Source: Candidatus Altarchaeales archaeon A3
GTDB lineage: Archaea > Altiarchaeota > Altiarchaeia > Altiarchaeales > Altiarchaeaceae
DNA length: 8,724 nucleotides
Direction of reading: 5' to 3'
Assembly: GCA_002083985.1 (NCBI GenBank)
Contig: MTER01000012.1
Coordinates: 1-8,724, forward strand
Shown here: positions 6,591 to 8,724 of the stretch, one piece after another
How positions within the stretch are numbered: position 1 is the stretch's first letter
Layout of the letters: the number at the start of each line of letters is the position of its first letter
Program-made: the position numbers and the translations under genes
The notes under the pieces: generated by a model
Database searches by the model: none
What the model was told of the DNA's origin: nothing
What the model saw: only the letters and a program-made list of their open reading frames with translations

Positions 6591-6693
6591 TGTATCCCCT
6601 CAATAAAATATGGTAAATTGAGTTTTGTGGCTTTACTTTTCAGTGAAAAATGTTAAATTTTTATGTTTTACCATAAAATTTTGAGAGGATACA
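6591..6693. mobile_element. 103-bp MITE, diverged copy of family A
   Basis: The ends TGTATCCCCTCAATAAAATA (6591 onward) and TGTATCCTCTCAAAATTTTA (read from 6693 on the minus strand) pair over 27 bp with five mismatches and share the inner TATGGTAAA. Aligned with the ends at 225-250, about 20 of 26 positions agree, including CTCAATAA and TGGTAAA, so I treat it as the same family with altered tips. No target duplication is obvious. It forms the 3' end of the open frame at 6633-7028. Confidence 0.7.
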
Positions 6694-7028
6694 TAAAATG
6701 TTTGTTTTTTAATCTGATTTTCTAAATCTTGAAGAAGATAATTTGGTTTATAAAGTGGATTTTTCAGAAGTATTTTCTCAATTTTCTCTAATTCTAAACT
6801 TGTTAATCCTGCACCCCTTTTAGAAATGTAGGTATATTTCTCTTTTTCGAGAAATCTTCTAACCGTATTTGTCGATGCTACTATATTTTTACTAATTCCA
6901 ATAACATCTTCTCCGAAGTAGTCCCCTTGTCGCGAAGGATTGGTATAACTCCTATAGATTTTATTTTGGCAAAATATTAAAAACTGAATTGTTGAACGGT
7001 TTAATATATTGATAAGTAATATATCCAG
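6633..7028 (-). pseudogene. Remnant open frame with transposase-like helix-turn-helix, tail supplied by a MITE
   Basis: Directly after and in frame with the lysA stop (7029-7031), 131 codons stay open to TAA at 6633. No ATG, GTG or TTG occurs before the late ATG at codon 119, so no normal start exists. Residues about 30-110 look coding. The sequence ISKNIVASTNTVRRFLEKEK (45-64) suits a helix-turn-helix with its recognition helix. It is followed by LTSLELEKIEKILLKNPLYK (75-94), resembling the 'kLteeqlekl..ll..nP' linker of IS630/Tc1-like transposases. Codons 112-131 lie inside the family A element at 6591-6693, so any original catalytic domain has been lost. I read it as a decayed transposase or regulator fragment. 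A C-terminal extension of LysA by readthrough is less likely, because LysA already ends at the family-typical place. Confidence 0.5.
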
Positions 7029-8285
7029 TCACAAACCAGAAAAATCCAATGTGGCAAAGTAATCTTCAACGGTCTCTGCTCTTCTAATCTGCTTTACATC
7101 TCCATCAGGACGAAGCAATAGTTCGGCTGATCGAAGTTTGCCATTATATTGGAAACCCATTGCATGACCATGAGCACCTGTATCGTGAATCACTAAAATA
7201 TCCCCTGGTTCAATTTTTGGTAATTGTCGCTGAATTGCAAATTTATCATTATTCTCACAAAGACTGCCTGTAACATCATAAACATGATCTTTTGGCAGGT
7301 CTTCCTTTCCTAAAACAGTAATGTGGTGATAAGCACCATATAATGCAGGCCTCATAAGATTTGCCATACACGCATCAAGCCCAACATAATCTCTGTATTT
7401 TTTGGTTACATGTCTTACTTTTGAAATTAGAAATCCATGAGGCCCTGTGATTGCTCTTCCAGATTCCATAACCACTCTTAAAGGATCAAGTTTATTTGGT
7501 ACTATTTTTTCTTCATATGCATGTTTTATGCCACTTGAAACAAAATTTATGTCTACCGCATTATCGTCCGGTCTGTAAGGTATGCCCAAACCACCTCCCA
7601 AATTTACGAATTCAAAATTTATATTTAATTTTTTTGATATATCAACAACCAGGTCAAATAACATTTTTGAGGTCTCTATCAGATAATGAGGATCACACAT
7701 ATTTGAAACAATCATCGTATGCAATCCGAATCTCTTAATACCTTTATCCTTCATTATTTTGTAAGCTTCAAAAATTTGCTCTGTTGTAAGACCATATTTT
7801 GATTCTACCGGATTGCCAATTATCTCATTTCCTTGCCGTAATGGGCCCGGATTATAGCGAAAACATATAATCTCAGGAATTCCTGCATGTTTTTCTAAAT
7901 AAGGTATGTGGGCAATATCATCCAGATTAATTATTGCTCCAAGTTCCATGGCTTTCTGGAATTCTTCAAAGGGAGTGTCATTTGATGAAAACATAATGTT
8001 CTCTCCAATGATATCTGCCTTTTCTGACATAATTAGTTCCGGCAGGGAACTGCAGTCCGTGCCAAAGTCCTCTTGCTTTAATAGTTTTAGAATATGTGGA
8101 TTCGGACATGCTTTTACCGCAAAATAATTCTTAAACCCGGGTTCAGATACCCATGAAAATGCAATGTTTAATTTTTTAGCAGTTTCTGTTATCCCTTTTT
8201 CATCATATATATGAAATGGTGTCGGATATTTTTCAATAATTTCTTCTATTTGTGATTTTGTAAAGGGAAGTGTTTTTTGTGGCAT
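7029..8285 (-). CDS. lysA: Diaminopimelate decarboxylase, bacterial-looking variant
   Basis: PLP enzyme of fold type III (alanine-racemase-like barrel plus beta domain) converting meso-diaminopimelate to L-lysine and CO2. In 418 residues: YFAVKACPNPHIL (54-66) with the Schiff-base lysine K58; FGLHTMIVSN (186-195) with H189; the phosphate-binding GGGLGIPY (230-237); ESGR (274-277) where most homologues have EPGR; RPALYGAYH (312-320); the substrate-contacting GSLCENND (340-347) with C343 and E344; and Y380 near the C-terminus. The AETVEDYFATLDF ending matches closely the ending I recall from a bacterial subgroup with the same 'GLHT' and 'DACMANLMRP' features, so transfer from bacteria is likely but untested. 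No other lysine-pathway gene adjoins it. Mobile-element traces lie on both sides. Ornithine or arginine decarboxylase is less likely given the DapDC motifs. Confidence 0.9.
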   Translation of the reverse strand: MPQKTLPFTKSQIEEIIEKYPTPFHIYDEKGITETAKKLNIAFSWVSEPGFKNYFAVKACPNPHILKLLKQEDFGTDCSSLPELIMSEKADIIGENIMFSSNDTPFEEFQKAMELGAIINLDDIAHIPYLEKHAGIPEIICFRYNPGPLRQGNEIIGNPVESKYGLTTEQIFEAYKIMKDKGIKRFGLHTMIVSNMCDPHYLIETSKMLFDLVVDISKKLNINFEFVNLGGGLGIPYRPDDNAVDINFVSSGIKHAYEEKIVPNKLDPLRVVMESGRAITGPHGFLISKVRHVTKKYRDYVGLDACMANLMRPALYGAYHHITVLGKEDLPKDHVYDVTGSLCENNDKFAIQRQLPKIEPGDILVIHDTGAHGHAMGFQYNGKLRSAELLLRPDGDVKQIRRAETVEDYFATLDFSGL

Positions 8286-8570
8286 TTTTAAGTTGTGTTT
8301 TTTGGAAATGTTTTTTATGTATTTGTTTAGCTAATTGAATTTTATTGAAAACTATGAGTTTTCAATCTTTTAAAATTTATGAAATTTTAAAATTACCTCG
8401 TCATTTTAAATTTTATTACTTATTACTTAATTAAGTAATTGAAATTAAATATTTACAGCCTTGAAAAATTAATTATTAAGAACAAATCACACAGAAATAT
8501 TTTACTGATTACTTAAATTGTGCAAAGTTGCGGATTAAAATTTGACAACATACCAAATTATAAAATTTAT
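8286..8570. other. Gene-free AT-rich region upstream of lysA
   Basis: No coding frame of note in either direction. The first 58 bp before the hairpins should contain the lysA promoter, but I can point to no clear TATA box, and no Shine-Dalgarno precedes the ATG at 8285. The hairpin cluster and long palindrome within it are listed separately. A degenerate AGTTGCGGATTAAAAT at about 8526 weakly resembles the 28-bp repeat further right. Confidence 0.45.
8344..8439. repeat. Two adjacent ATG-loop hairpins and an 18-bp palindrome upstream of lysA
   Basis: ATTGAAAACT (8344-8353) pairs perfectly with 8357-8366 around a 3-nt ATG loop. Immediately after, TTTTAAAATTT (8368-8378) pairs with 8382-8392, again around an ATG loop. 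Thirty bases on, ATTACTTAATTAAGTAAT (8422-8439) is a perfect palindrome. They lie 60-155 bp upstream of the lysA ATG and could be part of a leader, protein-binding sites, or repeat-element debris. Confidence 0.6.
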
Positions 8571-8665
8571 ATTAGAGTTGTTGCAAATTAAGGATTATAA
8601 CTTAACTTTATTACTTATTTAAATTACCTTGGCCATTATTAGAGTTGTTGCAAATTAAAAATTTT
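8571..8665 (+). repeat. Dispersed repeat copies 2 and 3, a 67-bp-spaced direct pair
   Basis: ATTAGAGTTGTTGCAAATTA occurs at 8571-8590 and 8638-8657, exactly 67 bp apart. The second occurrence continues as a 28-bp near-copy of 6275-6302. A partial inverse match, TTTTGCAACA, lies at 8705-8714 next to an ATG at 8714 that runs off the window. The arrangement suggests overlapping ends of insertion sequences, possibly with a transposase gene starting beyond the right edge. Confidence 0.6.
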
Positions 8666-8724
8666 AAGAGTGAAAACTAATAAAATTTAAAGGTAAAAAA
8701 GTTATTTTGCAACATGTCTATTTT

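Noticed and set aside
6025..7028. tRNA, SRP or RNase P RNA gene in the large gap
   Set aside because: No T-loop GTTCRA, no cloverleaf pairing and no conserved SRP or RNase P core sequences were seen on either strand.
8571..8665. CRISPR-like repeats
   Set aside because: Two 20-bp copies with a 47-bp gap and a distant third copy at 6275; the third location and the insertion-sequence-like sequence argue against an array.
8714..8724. Start of a transposase gene at the right edge
   Set aside because: Only an ATG and two codons are visible, too little to annotate; mentioned only as context for the repeats.

Overview
The window is strongly AT-rich DNA that looks archaeal. The genes sit far apart, and their starts lack clear Shine-Dalgarno sequences; one has a TATA-like box about 21 nt upstream of its ATG, which suggests leaderless transcripts. 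The gene content fits too: a short NOL1/NOP2/Sun RNA methyltransferase without a PUA domain, a stand-alone RCK/TrkA-type protein, a pRiA4b ORF-3-like protein of the zinc-finger kind I associate with methanogens, and a sequon-rich single-pass surface protein. I cannot name the species. An uncultivated AT-rich euryarchaeal or Altiarchaeota-like lineage would fit, but that is inference.

Layout. Bases 1-260 hold the tail of a plus-strand DDE-type transposase, a GC-richer 22-bp tandem repeat just after its stop, and one solitary end of a MITE (miniature inverted-repeat transposable element). From 261 to 8285 every intact gene is on the minus strand: m5C RNA methyltransferase (261-1196), RCK/TrkA protein (1405-2073), a doubtful 35-residue ORF (2334-2441), tryptophan synthase beta chain trpB (2471-3646), a zinc-ribbon pRiA4b ORF-3-like protein (3790-4500), a 489-residue membrane-anchored surface protein (4555-6024) and a bacterial-looking diaminopimelate decarboxylase lysA (7029-8285). 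Gaps range from 54 bp to about 1 kb, and functions are unrelated, so these look like separate transcription units rather than one operon. trpB has no other trp genes beside it and lysA no other lysine genes.

The gaps are the unusual part. They contain at least two families of small inverted-repeat elements. Family A (ends GTAACTTCTCAATAAGTT and variants) has a 123-bp copy at 2175-2297 with a 7-bp flanking duplication, a diverged 103-bp copy at 6591-6693 and a single end at 225-250. Family B is a 230-bp element at 6310-6539 with 14-bp perfect ends (TAACGGATTGCTGT). A separate 28-bp motif, containing GTTGTTGCAAATTAAAAAT, occurs in the same orientation on both sides of lysA, with an additional partial copy on the right. 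An uncatalogued open frame of 131 codons (7028 down to 6633) starts directly after, and in frame with, the lysA stop; it carries a transposase-like helix-turn-helix and its last 20 codons lie inside the second family A copy. Clusters of perfect hairpins occupy the gaps at 1230-1316 and 8344-8439.

I see no CRISPR array, rRNA, tRNA or recognisable defence system. The most distinctive signal is the mobile-element debris, especially around lysA.
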